Part shown: one piece after another, positions 8,776 to 18,095 of the stretch
Layout of the letters: every line of letters begins with the position of its first letter
Numbering within the stretch: position 1 is the first letter of the stretch
Assembly: GCA_905221605.1 (NCBI GenBank)
Contig: CAJNDS010002415.1
Location: 241,001-285,000 of the forward strand
Reading direction: 5' to 3'
Source: Symbiodinium natans
Taxonomy: Eukaryota > Sar > Dinophyceae > Suessiales > Symbiodiniaceae
Length of the DNA: 44,000 bases
Notes under the pieces: generated by a model
Told to the model about the DNA's origin: nothing
Seen by the model: only the letters and a program-made list of their open reading frames with translations
Database searches by the model: none
Program-made: the position numbers and the translations under genes

Positions 8776-9387
8776 TGTTTAAGGTTTACAGGGTTTTGGA
8801 ATTGGGGTTCCGGGGGAGAGCGCTGACAGGGACTCAGGATTCATTCAGGTTTGGGGTCTCCGGCTCGTTTTGGAGGCGAGAATTGAGGTGCGACATGAGA
8901 TTCTGTGCTAAACTCTAAACCCCCCCAAAACCCTAAACCCCAAACCCTAAATCCTCAACCCTAAGCCCTCTGGTTTCGGGGCTAGGGGATCGCAGATGCT
9001 TTAGATCTGCTGCCAGTTAGTTTATTTGCACCCCGCCCTCACAAGCAGCGCTGGTGCAGTTGGGATGGCTAGCGCTCAATGGGGCACAAGTGGATCGCTC
9101 AGGGTTTTCGATTTTGGGTCCAACGTGTAAGCGTCTCGGACCCCAACCCTGAACCCAAATCCACGTCGCTGTGCTCCACGGAACAGTGGTTATGTACTGT
9201 TGGAGCAGACGTGCCCTCGAATGGCCACCGTGTTGCATCCCCGCAGACGTATGGGGAAGGACAGGAATATGGGTTACAGGGTTTGGGGTTTAGGGTTTAG
9301 GGTTTTTTAGGGTTCAGTAACAGTTTGGTAATCACAGGGGTTCGTGAGGGTTTAGTGTTTAGTGTTTATCATCAGCCCAAATACTAT
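8776..9387. other. No gene seen
   Basis: Decayed G-rich repeat, a short degenerate CCCTAAA patch at 8910-8965, and unique sequence at 8985-9270 with overlapping short frames on both strands, none convincing. A brief TTTAGGG run lies at 9285-9305. Confidence 0.4.
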
Positions 9388-9455
9388 CCCTAAACCCTAA
9401 ACCCTAAACCCTGAACCCTAACCCCTAACCCCCCCCCCCCCCCCCCCCCCCCCCC
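9388..9455 (-). repeat. CCCTAAA array ending in a 27-C tract
   Basis: Five CCCTAAA-type units run into 27 consecutive C at 9429-9455, followed at once by AG. This is the last array before the array-free core. Confidence 0.95.
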
Positions 9456-9584
9456 AGTTCTAGACCGACCGGTACGTGGTCTGGGCGCTGAAACCCAAAC
9501 CCCTAACGAGCCCACACCCAAACCAGCAAACCTTAAACACCTAAGTTTCGGTCTTTGGGTTTAGTGGCTGGTTGGGGCGCGGCA

Positions 9585-9922
9585 TTACGCAAAGCGTTCT
9601 GGCCCTGGGCTGTGAATAACGCAGAACATCACAGTCACCTTGGTTCGAGCGAGCTCACTCAGAGCATGGTCCTGTCCATCTACGTGAATCTGGTCAAGGA
9701 GACCCCGGAGCATCGCTTCACTGTGGGGATCGCCAACAATATTGTCACCCACCTCCCGCTTCGAGTGGGAGACTGGCTGGAATTGCTTGGAACCATCGAG
9801 TGTATGTCGAGGGGCTTGGGTGATGGGACGATGGCTGCGAACACGCACACATCGGAGACGATCGCTCTCTCGATGTCCAAACTTACTGCGAGCATGATGC
9901 GCAGAAGCTTACTCGTGCAATG
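9585..9922 (+). CDS. Hypothetical exon or exon group
   Basis: A plus frame stays open for about 110 codons to TGA at 9920-9922, with content such as LTQSMVLSIYVNLVKETPEH and TVGIANNIVTHLPLRVGDWL. The composition is protein-like: amphipathic, with few low-complexity residues. The antisense frames at 9585-9848 and 9680-10012 are less protein-like. I recognise no domain. It lies 130 bp after the poly-C tract and may be an early exon of the gene continuing to 11285. Confidence 0.45.
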
Positions 9923-10046
9923 AGCATCCGAATAACCTTTCTGGATTTTTGCTGGAAGTTTTCGGGCCCTGCTGTGTGGACATGTCTGGCTGCAATGTGG
10001 GCGAATAATCACCTCCCTGCAACAAGAGACTCCAAGGTTAATCTGT

Positions 10047-10088
<42 letters not shown>
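10047..10088. repeat. (GA)n microsatellite
   Basis: About 20 GA units. The ER-repeat protein frame across it is an artefact. Confidence 0.97.
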
Positions 10089-10091
<3 letters not shown>

Positions 10092-10418
10092 TCGAACGCG
10101 GGACATGTAAGGACGAGTGGTGTTCCGATCGGCAACCTCCTCTTCGGCCCCAAGCCGATCCGTGCGCCTTACAGTGCGAGGTCACCAATTGCCTGGCGTT
10201 GCACAAGTCCACCTACGTGTCCAGCAATTCTGCTGGGATGCCAGCAGAGTTGGAGCAGCCTGCTAGAAGCAAGTCTAGCGCTCCCATTAGCTGCTCGATA
10301 TGTTTGCTCTTGTTCATCATCGCGTGCTTGTCCCTGCAAGCCTGCTTTTCGTGAGCTGACCGTAAGAAGGAATGCATGCTGCATGGATGTGCATGATTGT
10401 GCATGATGTCATGGTGTC

Positions 10419-11285
10419 GTGCTGTGGGTCGGCTATTTAGTAAGGCGCCACCAGCCCATGGAGATGCGACGTGACCTGGCCGTGAAGCAGGCCAAACTGT
10501 GCATCATCGATGCGATGCAGATTCTAGCGAAGAGCGGCCTGGGCAAGTGCATCAATATGATCATGCAGTCCGTCTTCTTCATGCTCAGCCGTGTCATGCC
10601 ATATGAGGAGGTCCTTGAGCTGTTCAAGAGGCTTGCGTTGCAAGCAGCATCGGCCTTCCAATTTAAGACTCTGAGTGCTAGAGCTGCCTGCTGCTACAGG
10701 CGTGTAGCTTTCACTGGTCGCTGCTGCATAATTGCCCGTTTCAACATTATTAAGTACCAAACTGAAATGAGGAAGAATTTCAACCATATGTATGGAGAGA
10801 AGGGCAACGCTGTGGTGAAGATGACCATCGATGGCATGGATGTGTCTGTCGGAGGCATTGCGGAGTATCTCGTGCCAAGCTCCTGGGCATGTCTCCAAGC
10901 GGAGGTGGAGGAGTCGAAGGGCGTCCAGAGCCACAGCAACAACCTGGACGGCAGCCCCCTGCCTGTCAGCACTTTCTTTCCAGCCGGCCCTGTGCTGTTG
11001 GGCACGCGCCATGGTGACATTGCGGCCAACGAGCTCCCAGTGAAGCTGTCAAAGGAGGCATCGAGCACATGCTTTACCCTAAGTTATACTAAGGCTGAGT
11101 CGACATGCCTTGTCACGAACGCCAGCTTCTTGGAGCTTGCGGGAGTTCTTGTTTGCAACCTTCTTTTTGGGCGGGGGACCTTTGGCCGGACAAGGTATCT
11201 CAACGATTTATGGTCACACAGGGGGGGTGTCCCCGCCTTCCTCCCACCTCTTGTTCGAGTTAGCAAGGTGTGCGGTATGGGCTGA
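10419..11285 (+). CDS. Hypothetical protein, long plus-strand frame
   Basis: The frame is open for 288 codons. The most protein-like part is near residues 12-75, with MRRDLAVKQAKLCIIDAMQI and MIMQSVFFMLSRVMPYEEVL, followed near residues 115-145 by KYQTEMRKNFNHMYGEKGNA and VKMTIDGMDVSVGG. The end (GGGVP and on) is less convincing and may be intron. I recognise no domain. An antisense frame of 162 codons (10524-11012) is rich in H, A and R and looks like a shadow. Splicing inside the frame is possible, so the ends are not reliable. Confidence 0.45.
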   Translation: MLWVGYLVRRHQPMEMRRDLAVKQAKLCIIDAMQILAKSGLGKCINMIMQSVFFMLSRVMPYEEVLELFKRLALQAASAFQFKTLSARAACCYRRVAFTGRCCIIARFNIIKYQTEMRKNFNHMYGEKGNAVVKMTIDGMDVSVGGIAEYLVPSSWACLQAEVEESKGVQSHSNNLDGSPLPVSTFFPAGPVLLGTRHGDIAANELPVKLSKEASSTCFTLSYTKAESTCLVTNASFLELAGVLVCNLLFGRGTFGRTRYLNDLWSHRGGVPAFLPPLVRVSKVCGMG

Positions 11286-11289
11286 GGTG

Positions 11290-12090
11290 GGAAGGGGGTG
11301 TGCTCGACAACGTGGGGGGAGGGGGACCTGATCATGACCCCCCTCACCCAGGGACTTGCAGCTTATGTCAACATACTGCGCCCATCTGTGCCCGAACTTC
11401 CCTAAGAATCTAAGCTCAATGTGCAGACAAGTTGCGTCACGCCATCCGAGCTTAGTGCTTGCAACTCCCCCAAAGTTCGAATCCGTTGCTGCGACAGCTG
11501 CAAGCAAATCTTGAGGAACTGCCCCGCTGTGAGTCACTTGTCATGGCTAGACGGTCGTTTGAGGAACCAGTGCTCTTGCTGCTGTTGATGCCAAACCACT
11601 TTGTGCCCTGGCTTTCCTCAGCCCGGCTCTCAAGTGAACGCAGGAGAAACGTGAGCGGCGACGATTCCTGCAGCGGCAGCGGCTGCAGCTCCGGAGCCGC
11701 CAGAAGCTGTTGGCCGCTTTTTGGCGGTTTAGAGCCAGGACAGCTAGGATAAGCCGAAGGACCCGCCAGAGAACTCTCGCAAGTATTCGAACATGTAGCA
11801 TGTGACCGATATCAAACAACTCACAAATTCTCCGGGCATATAGCGCTGCAATGAATTTCAGAGGAGAGGGTTTTGAACTGGCAAGTGAGGCAAGGAACGC
11901 TCAGTTAATCAGATAGGAACAGCGGCGAACACCATCCAAAACGCGGAGACAACACTTTGACATCTCTTGGGGTTGTTGTCGCCGGGTCCTCCTCGGCCTT
12001 TCAGCGCAGGTTTTCTCAACAGCGTAGCAGGTCACTGGTTTATCGGCCAGGTCATTATGGTAGTTACGGGTCCACGGGTAAAGAAGTCGA
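11290..12090. other. No assignable gene
   Basis: Several frames of 70-107 codons overlap on both strands with no clear winner. A GTTCGAATCC motif at 11475-11484 resembles a tRNA B box, but the T-stem does not pair. Confidence 0.35.
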
Positions 12091-12099
12091 CAATTGTGC

Positions 12100-12265
12100 C
12101 CCGGAGCAAGTCGATGCCAAGGACTGCCAGCTCCGGGTTGAGGCGGTGGAGCCTTCCCGTCGGTCAGCTCCTGCTGTGCTGGAGGCCGCGCAAGTGGCCT
12201 GGGAGCGCCTGGCACAGAAGGACGGGAAGACCTTCACTTCGCGCGCCCAGGAGCGCCGTCTTTAG
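12100..12265 (+). CDS. Exon-like segment, hypothetical
   Basis: A plus frame ending with TAG at 12263-12265 carries VDAKDCQLRVEAVEPSRRSA then VLEAAQVAWERLAQKDGKTF. The charged, helix-prone composition with A/E/K/R looks coding. The frame extends upstream to 11957, but that part is less convincing. No family is recognised. Confidence 0.38.
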
Positions 12266-13037
12266 GGAGGACTGCGTGCCTGCTGAGTTACTAAGATATA
12301 GCTTTGTTCGCACGGAACAGGAAGCTGGCTTGGCCATGATGCCACCTGGAGAGGTGGGACGTGCACTCTTCGAAAGTAAGATAGGTTCTCCTTGTTATGT
12401 GCGTACTGCTCAGGGCTTCGTGTTTTGGCTTCGGTTATTGTTGGGTCTGGGCCCGCCCCGAGCCTGAATTTTGTACCCTGAGAGCTCCTTTCCATGACTC
12501 CCGGAGTAGTTTGCGCTTTGCGTACCAGCTCATCGGTGAAGGCCAGGCTTCTGGTTTGTTTAACGTTTTACGCCACATAGGCCCCAGACACCGACGAAGC
12601 ATGTGAGCCCAGAAATCCGAAGGTGTTGGCAGTATCAGCCCACATGTCAAAAACAACCACAGTTGTGCAATTCTCGAGCCCACGCATCCAAAAGCGATGA
12701 CACATATTTCGTGATCCCAGACGTCCAGACGCGATGACAGTTTCGCATGTGGCGAACACAAATAAATGTCAAAAAGCGATGACAGTTCGAAGACGGCGGG
12801 CGTGGCCACGCCCGTGCCTCGGCAAGGGAGCGATTCTCGTCCATGCTTGGAGGCGGGCGGGCGGCGCAGCTTTCTCGACCTGGCCCCTTCTACTCAGAAC
12901 ATTGGAACATGTACTATTTACTATTGACACACTGCGGGAAGATTTACTATATCAAACTTGCTTTGCTTGAGCAACAAAAGCCTTCGAACAAAGCCTGAAC
13001 AAACGCAACCCGGCAAGTCGCGTCCTGGTGCCACCAG

Positions 13038-13142
13038 GCGTCCATGGTGTACATGGCCAGCCGGGGCCGACCCATTGGGATGGTGGTGGCCACGTCCCAG
13101 CTGAAAGGCTGCGGCTTTCATCAAGATGTTCAGAATGTGTAG
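13038..13142 (+). CDS. Exon-like segment after a CCACCAG acceptor
   Basis: After the AG at 13036-13037 one frame reads ASMVYMASRGRPIGMVVATS then QLKGCGFHQDVQNV, and stops with TAG at 13140-13142. The GRPIGMVV core suggests a beta-rich fold. No family is assigned. It could be the C-terminal exon of a gene or be spliced before the stop. Confidence 0.4.
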   Translation, partial: ASMVYMASRGRPIGMVVATSQLKGCGFHQDVQNV

Positions 13143-13611
13143 CCCAGCCTCGCGTGAAAGCGTTGGTCGACCTGCAGGTGTCGGCCTTTACATCAGCCGA
13201 ATCGGCTGCCTGGGGCGGTTGGGCGGAGGGCCTGCCCTTGAGCCCGCCCTCCTTCAGGATCAGCAGCCAGCCAGCACATCATGCTGCCAGATGACTGACA
13301 GCCTTGCACTTCACATTGATCCGCGCAGGTCCATTATGCAGGTTATGGCGACGAGGCCGATGCTTGGGTGTCCATCGACATGCTGAAGTCAAAGGCGGAC
13401 GCTTGAAGTGCATTCGGTGCTGATTTCGAAGTGGGGGTGAAGCTGGATTGGTGCTCGGCATGGTTGGTATTTCGGGGTTGCAGCTAACCACTACCAAACT
13501 CAAGCCTTCAAATTCCTACAGTGGCATATCCAGATGCGAGCCCAGTGGCTAATCCTATACGCCGGACGTGGCGCAACGACATGTTCTATGTTCTATGCAT
13601 TTACTGTTTTT

Positions 13612-13616
<5 letters not shown>

Positions 13617-13646
<30 letters not shown>

Positions 13647-13753
13647 TCTTCCTTCTTTCTCTCTCTCTCCTCTTCTCCTCCTCTCTCTCTCTCTCTTTCT
13701 TTCTCTCTTCTCCTCTCTCTCTTCTCTTTTTTCTCTCGCTCTCTCTCTCTCTC

Positions 13754-13851
<98 letters not shown>

Positions 13852-13857
13852 TCATTC
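13617..13857. repeat. (CT)n microsatellite, about 240 bp
   Basis: Long CT runs interrupted by CCTTCTT-type patches, perfect from about 13755 to 13845. All SLSLSL and ERERER frames over it are artefacts. Confidence 0.98.
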
Positions 13858-13930
13858 TCTCCTGCCCTCCTAGCAGGCCCGGGAACCCCCAATAGGGACT
13901 CTCACTTCGGAACCCCACATGTGCTTTCAG

Positions 13931-14122
13931 GTTGATGGCTTTGGCGGCTTTGGGTTGAAAGAAGACAAGAGTCAAATCAACCGAATAGCAGAAGAAGTCA
14001 ACATGACAAGAACGAAAGAAGACAGGCGAGTTTACAGCTTTAAAGAGTCAGTGCTTGCGGGAGCGGCAGCTGCTCACTCTTCTGATGTGCTTGTTGGTGG
14101 AGTTTCGGGATGCCTTCCTTGA
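13931..14122 (+). CDS. Exon-like segment upstream of kinase 1
   Basis: GTGCTTTCAG at 13921-13930 is a good splice acceptor. The exon after it opens VDGFGGFGLKEDKSQINRIA and continues EEVNMTRTKEDRRVYSFKES, then an alanine-rich run, to TGA at 14120-14122. It lies about 590 bp before the kinase glycine loop, on the same strand, and may be an N-terminal exon of that gene. No domain is recognised. Confidence 0.45.
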   Translation, partial: VDGFGGFGLKEDKSQINRIAEEVNMTRTKEDRRVYSFKESVLAGAAAAHSSDVLVGGVSGCLP

Positions 14123-14712
14123 GAATTCGCGGCATGGCCTCCAAGGTTGACATGGCCACTGGGTAAACCGGTAAACCCAAAGCCCTTCTAAAGTCCGTAG
14201 GTTCAGGCATTAATTACACTTTACATGTTATAAGCTTAAAAAACGAAGCTCTAAACCCCAAACCCTAAATTGGCATGTAGATTTTGTAGCCTCAACTCGG
14301 CGCTTACAGAACTTCGCTTCGTTTAACTCAGGCTGTTAAAGGGGCCTTCTGGGCGTTTGGGGCTTTCAGGTTTTAGGCCCTTTCGGCTTCAGAGGGCCTG
14401 CAAGTCAGGATGTTTGGGTAGGGCCCAGGACCAAAAGCTTGCGAGAACGATGCGACTTTCTTTCTGCACGGGCCTACGTTGGACCCCAGAGCACTCTATA
14501 GATCGCAGAATCGTCCCGTTTGCTGACTTCATGAAGTTCCAACATGTTTCTCAGAGCTCGTGAAGATAGGCTGATAGGCTGCCCCCTGCAGGCCAATCTG
14601 GGCCAAAGTCAGACTCCAAGATGCGTCAGATTCACGACGGCCGGGCTGGCGCATGTATGGCTCTTGTGTGATTTGCCTCGGCGTTTCAAGCGTGCGAAGA
14701 GGTGACTTGCAG

Positions 14713-14757
14713 CCAGTTTGCCTTCTCGGGGCCGGCAACTTCGGCGAAGTCACGCTG
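14713..14757 (+). CDS. Kinase 1 exon: glycine-rich loop
   Basis: After ACTTGCAG the frame reads PVCLLGAGNFGEVTL, the ATP-binding loop G-x-G-x-F-G-x-V. The frame hits TGA at 14770, so the exon must end before that; the exact donor is unclear. Confidence 0.75.
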
Positions 14758-17390
14758 CAGGCGGCGTCGTGAATGCTGAACTGTTCGAAACAGGCTCTAG
14801 AGTCTAGGGGATGCGAGTCTTTGCTAAGAATGTAAGTGGTTGCGAAATGTTGGCCGTAGTCTCGCGCCCCTGCCGAAGACTGGTGATTCTGAGCCCTGCT
14901 CAAACGTCCTTTCTGACGATCGCTCGGTCTAGAAAGTGTGCAGGTCGATCGGAGGACGGGAACCTCGTATGCCTGCTACTCACTGCAGCCGCGCATCTGG
15001 TGTCACGTTGAGAAAATCTACCTCTTAACTTGCGCAATTGTGTCGCAGTAGCTGATCGCCCTGCAGGCATTGAAAACCGTCTCCAAGGGGTATCGCTCCA
15101 AGCAGCGACGAGCCACGCCAACTGTAAGTCTCGTGTTGTTTCTCACTCAACCCGCTGAGGCCTCATTGCTTCGACGAGCAGAAGATCCTTAAGATCCTGG
15201 ATTCTCTGTTCGCCCGGTGCTGTGGATGTTTGGGCTTCCGTTCTTCCTTGTTTTGCTCGTTGCAGCTTTCCCAGAAGCAGCACATCTGGACCGATCTGCG
15301 TTGCAAGGTCGTGAAATTAATTGCCGCATACAATGGCAAGAAGCACTGTGGCATGCTCCTGGAGGTTGGTCAGGGTCACCTTAGTGGTTTCTCTGTAGCA
15401 TGATGAACTTCGAGACCCACATGGCGACATGCGCGCATAAGAGCAATAGTAGAACCACTACTCACGTGACTCTCAAGATGTACGAACCTTATAATACCTT
15501 CGGGTGCAAGGCAGTGCTTGGCGGAGAGTTGTACGCCACGTACGAACGCCTCAATCTATATGGCCCGGCCCCGAAAAGACTCTGGAAGTATCCGTTGCGG
15601 ACCACCGGTGACAGTCAAGCAGTCAAGCCTTCCTGGTTTGCCGAAACTGCCGCCGAGGCTCCCAAACTCATGCGCGCTTTTACATCGCTTGCGTCACGGA
15701 GGCAGGTTCCGATCGACAGCATGCAGTGCAAGCTGAACTGCATGTAGAGGCACATGCATACGCGGTGATCAAACCACTTCCTCTGTCGTAGAAGAACGTG
15801 AGCCCGACGTTTGCTAAGTTGCTCGTTAAACCAACGATGGTACTGAAACACGCCTGCTGCCGCACACATTGTGTTCTGTTGTTGCCTGCCTGCGAGGCAT
15901 TGGCCCATCTTCATAAGATGAACGTTGTCCACCGTGACTGAAGGGGCTTCAAGCAGCACAGAGGTAATACAGAAGCTTGATTTTGCTTTCTCACTCTATT
16001 TTACCATGCCACCATAGATACTACTAGCATAGGGGCTCGCGAGGAAGTGAACTCGTCTGCAGGACTTGAAGCCAGAGAACATGCTGCTAGACGCCCGAGG
16101 CTTCTGCAAGGCAAGCCGAGTCATCTCTCACGAGGAGAATCAGAAGTGGTTGAGGTGCTGATTGGGATGCTGTTGGCTTTCCCCATTTCTGGCTGGTTGG
16201 AGGTGACGGACCTGGGAATTTCAAAGATCACCACCGGTCTGAAGCTTGACAGGGACAGCCTGCGTCACCATTCCGAGGCATGCCCTCTTTTGGAATTTGT
16301 ATGCTGCTGCTGAGTCCTTTCGTGTTGAGGCCGCACCTTTACCTTCTGCGGCACGGCAAATTACATGGCACCAGAGGCGTAGCCCAAGAGCTATTCAGAC
16401 GTTGTGGCACTTAAAACATGCAGCCGAGTTGCCGAATCAGGTCATCAAGGAGACTGGACATACAAAGGCCGGTGCTGCAATTCTGTGCTGGGGTTGGGCG
16501 GGAGGGGTGTGTATGGGTGTGTGGGCCGGGCAGTGCTTTTAAAGCTTGGCGCTGTCAGTCTGTGGATTGGTGGTCTCTGGGCGTGCTGCTATTCGAGCTC
16601 CTCGCAGGACAGTCGCGAGCTGCGCTTGGGATGGACTGAAGTTACTGTCAGGGTACGCTCCTTTCGAGTCCACAGTCGGCAATGAGCTGGAGGCCATGTT
16701 TGTAAGAGAGATTAGAGCAATTTCAAGTTACGTTCCAAACCAGCCCTTTCCGGAGGAATAGACATGGCCATTAACCTACTCAGTATCCACCATCATAGAT
16801 TCATAGATGCATGTTTCTCATGTCCAACGTTTGCCATCGAGAGCCGTCGGGATCGGTGCACGCAGCATGGAAGTCAAACAGTGCTTGTGACTCTACGTGC
16901 TTGGAAGACTTACGCCGTCGTGAAGAAGGGCATTGAGGCAGTTCGGTTTCCTGAAGCTGCCCGCAAGGCCACTGGGCCTCCGATTGGTTGAGGGAGGTTA
17001 TGTAGGGTGGCGCACGCGCACACTGCGAACTATAGCTTGCTGGAAGCAAGGGACCTGGAGGTCTAGGAGCGCGCGGATCGCAGGCTGCATATCAGCATGC
17101 AGCCCGAGGCAGAAAGGCTGGCGCGAGCCTTGTGCCAGATGGACCCAGACGTGTCATGGCAGCACAGAACCAGCGTCATGTGCATGTTGTGTCGAGACTG
17201 GATATGGCTGGATTTGAATGCTTTGCGACTGTTCGTCTCATGTTGCCCGAGAGTTCTGCTTCACCCGCAAGAACCCGCAAGGTGCGCTTGTGCACACCGC
17301 GGCTCCGGCTGCACCACTACTTCCGTGGATTTGATTGGCTAGGCCGGGTGGATGGCGCGGAATACCTGGATGATTTCGTCAGTAGCGGCA
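14713..17390 (+). CDS. AGC-type serine/threonine protein kinase, split gene (kinase 1)
   Basis: Kinase motifs appear in the correct order on short plus-strand exons: glycine loop LLGAGNFGEV (14722-14751), ATP lysine ALKTVSKGY (15067-15093), VVKLIAAYNGKKH (15311-15349), LGGELYATYERLNLYG (15517-15564), ALAHLHKMNVVHR (15897-15935), DLKPENMLLD (16063-16092), TDLGISK (16206-16226), TFCGTANYMAPE (16341-16376), VIKETGHTK (16441-16467), SVDWWSLGVLLFELLAG (16559-16607 plus the next exon), YAPFESTVG (16654-16680) and HHYFRGFDW (17312-17338). LGGELYATY, TFCGT-x-x-YMAPE and the terminal H-x-x-F-x-x-x-DW are typical of PKA/PKG-like AGC kinases (family knowledge). It would transfer phosphate from ATP to Ser/Thr. 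No cyclic-nucleotide-binding domain is visible, so PKA versus PKG is open. The magnesium motif is DLG, not DFG. About ten residues between the glycine loop and ALK are not located, so partial decay cannot be excluded. Confidence 0.85.
15067..15123 (+). CDS. Kinase 1 exon: ATP-binding lysine
   Basis: CTGCAG acceptor at 15061-15066, then ALKTVSKGYRSKQRRATPT, then a consensus GTAAGT donor at 15124. The K of ALK is the lysine that anchors ATP. Confidence 0.8.
15266..15364 (+). CDS. Kinase 1 exon: beta4-beta5 region
   Basis: TTGCAG acceptor, 33 codons ending GMLLE, donor GTTGGT at 15365. It joins in phase 0 to the exon at 15511, giving LLE-AVLGGELY. Confidence 0.8.
15511..15564 (+). CDS. Kinase 1 exon: hinge and alpha-D
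   Basis: After GTGCAAG it reads AVLGGELYATYERLNLYG. The right end is estimated from the family; the open frame runs on to 15747. Confidence 0.75.
15867..15935 (+). CDS. Kinase 1 exon: alpha-E to HR of the catalytic loop
   Basis: Reads CVLLLPACEALAHLHKMNVV then HR. The frame meets TGA two codons later (15939). Cutting at 15935|GACTGA and joining to 16063 gives HRDLKPEN in frame, which implies a GA donor. The left end is an estimate. Confidence 0.75.
16063..16110 (+). CDS. Kinase 1 exon: catalytic loop DLKPEN
   Basis: TCTGCAG acceptor, then DLKPENMLLDARGFCK, donor GCAAGC at 16111 (GC type). It joins in phase 0 to VTDLGISK. Confidence 0.85.
16203..16238 (+). CDS. Kinase 1 exon: DLG magnesium motif
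   Basis: TTGGAG acceptor, then VTDLGISKITTG. Leucine replaces the usual phenylalanine of DFG; the catalytic aspartate is kept. The right end is estimated. Confidence 0.75.
16330..16376 (+). CDS. Kinase 1 exon: activation segment to APE
   Basis: GTTGAG acceptor, then RTFTFCGTANYMAPE, donor GCGTAG at 16377 (GC type). The Thr before FCGT sits where AGC kinases carry the activation-loop phosphothreonine. Confidence 0.82.
16441..16467 (+). CDS. Kinase 1 micro-exon (27 nt)
   Basis: AATCAG acceptor, nine codons VIKETGHTK, donor GCCGGT at 16468. It fills exactly the gap between APE and SVDWW expected in AGC kinases (APE-VIL-x-x-GH-x-x-x-VDWW). Confidence 0.78.
16559..16607 (+). CDS. Kinase 1 exon: SVDWWSLGVLLFELL helix
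   Basis: TGTCAG acceptor, then SVDWWSLGVLLFELLA plus one base. The donor is GACAGT at 16608 (GA type); joined to 16652 it gives AGYAPFEST in frame. Confidence 0.82.
16652..16761 (+). CDS. Kinase 1 exon: GYAPFESTVG and alpha-G
   Basis: CTGTCAG acceptor, then GYAPFESTVGNELEAMF. A GTAAGA donor is available at 16702, but reading on also gives plausible sequence (VREIRAISSYVPNQPFPEE) to TAG at 16759-16761, so the right end is uncertain. Confidence 0.72.
17300..17390 (+). CDS. Kinase 1 C-terminal exon
   Basis: Reads RLRLHHYFRGFDWLGRVDGA and beyond. It matches the end of AGC kinase domains, H-P-[FW]-F-x-G-[FI]-D-W. Limits are approximate; an upstream piece near 17112-17155 (RLARALCQMDPDV) may be the preceding exon. 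Confidence 0.65.
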
Positions 17391-17399
17391 TGCTTGCTG

Positions 17400-18095
17400 C
17401 TCGCATGTACAGGATTGCAGACTCTCCAAACCATTCCTCCCCTCGTTCCGCAGGCCTGGGCGGCACGTTGTGTATTCTGTTTATTGACGCTGCCGCTAGT
17501 TCACCGAAGTAGTTGCAAGTCTTCGTCAACTTTTCTCGTTTGGATAGCACTCCTAGTCTTGGCTGCTTTAGCCTGTCCAGGTGTGGGGGCGATGAAGCAC
17601 TTGCGCCACGCGGAGCCGAACAAGGCATCCTGCTGTTTCACCTTTCGAGGAACAAGAGAAGGATGGAGCCGTGAAAGGGGTTAGACAACCGTTCAGGCAC
17701 GATTGCTGACAGGGTCGCAATAGGTCCAGGCGGTGGTCATGAGAAGGGCTACGGAGCGGACTGTTCTCTCGTAGTTTCCTTGCCAGGCTTGCCTAGGCTG
17801 GAGGGCCCTAGACGTATGGAGAGCAGCCGAAAGTGCATGTGACATGGGGACATGGGGCAAGATGCACCCATTCAGTTCGCCTGAATTCGCAGAAAGATTA
17901 ATGCGATGCCCGGGCTGGAGGCCTGAAGGCATTCGGAGAGCCATAGGAAGCGATGTGACACGGGACGAAAATGCGCCCATTTTGAGTCGCGCTGCGAGAT
18001 CGCACCGTTTGAAGCCAAGCAGACTCAAAAATGAGCAAGCCGTGCCCTAAGAATACAGACACCGTGAGATCAGGCTGCGCCAGGTGCCTCCGTGC
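17400..18095. other. No assignable gene
   Basis: Follows the kinase end. Frames of 60-126 codons overlap on both strands with no motif. It may hold the 3' end of the kinase transcript. Confidence 0.35.

Noticed and set aside
9920-10354. 144-codon frame across the (GA)n repeat
   Set aside because: Openness is caused by the repeat, and the rest is not protein-like.
10524-11012. 162-codon minus-strand frame
   Set aside because: Histidine/alanine/arginine-rich shadow of the more protein-like plus frame at 10419-11285.
11455-11500. tRNA-like B box GTTCGAATCC
   Set aside because: The bases around it do not form a five-pair T-stem and no A box or acceptor stem lies at the right distance.
13521-13975. 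Long SLSLSL and ERERER reading frames
   Set aside because: Translations of the (CT)n microsatellite in all frames; no protein signal beyond the repeat.
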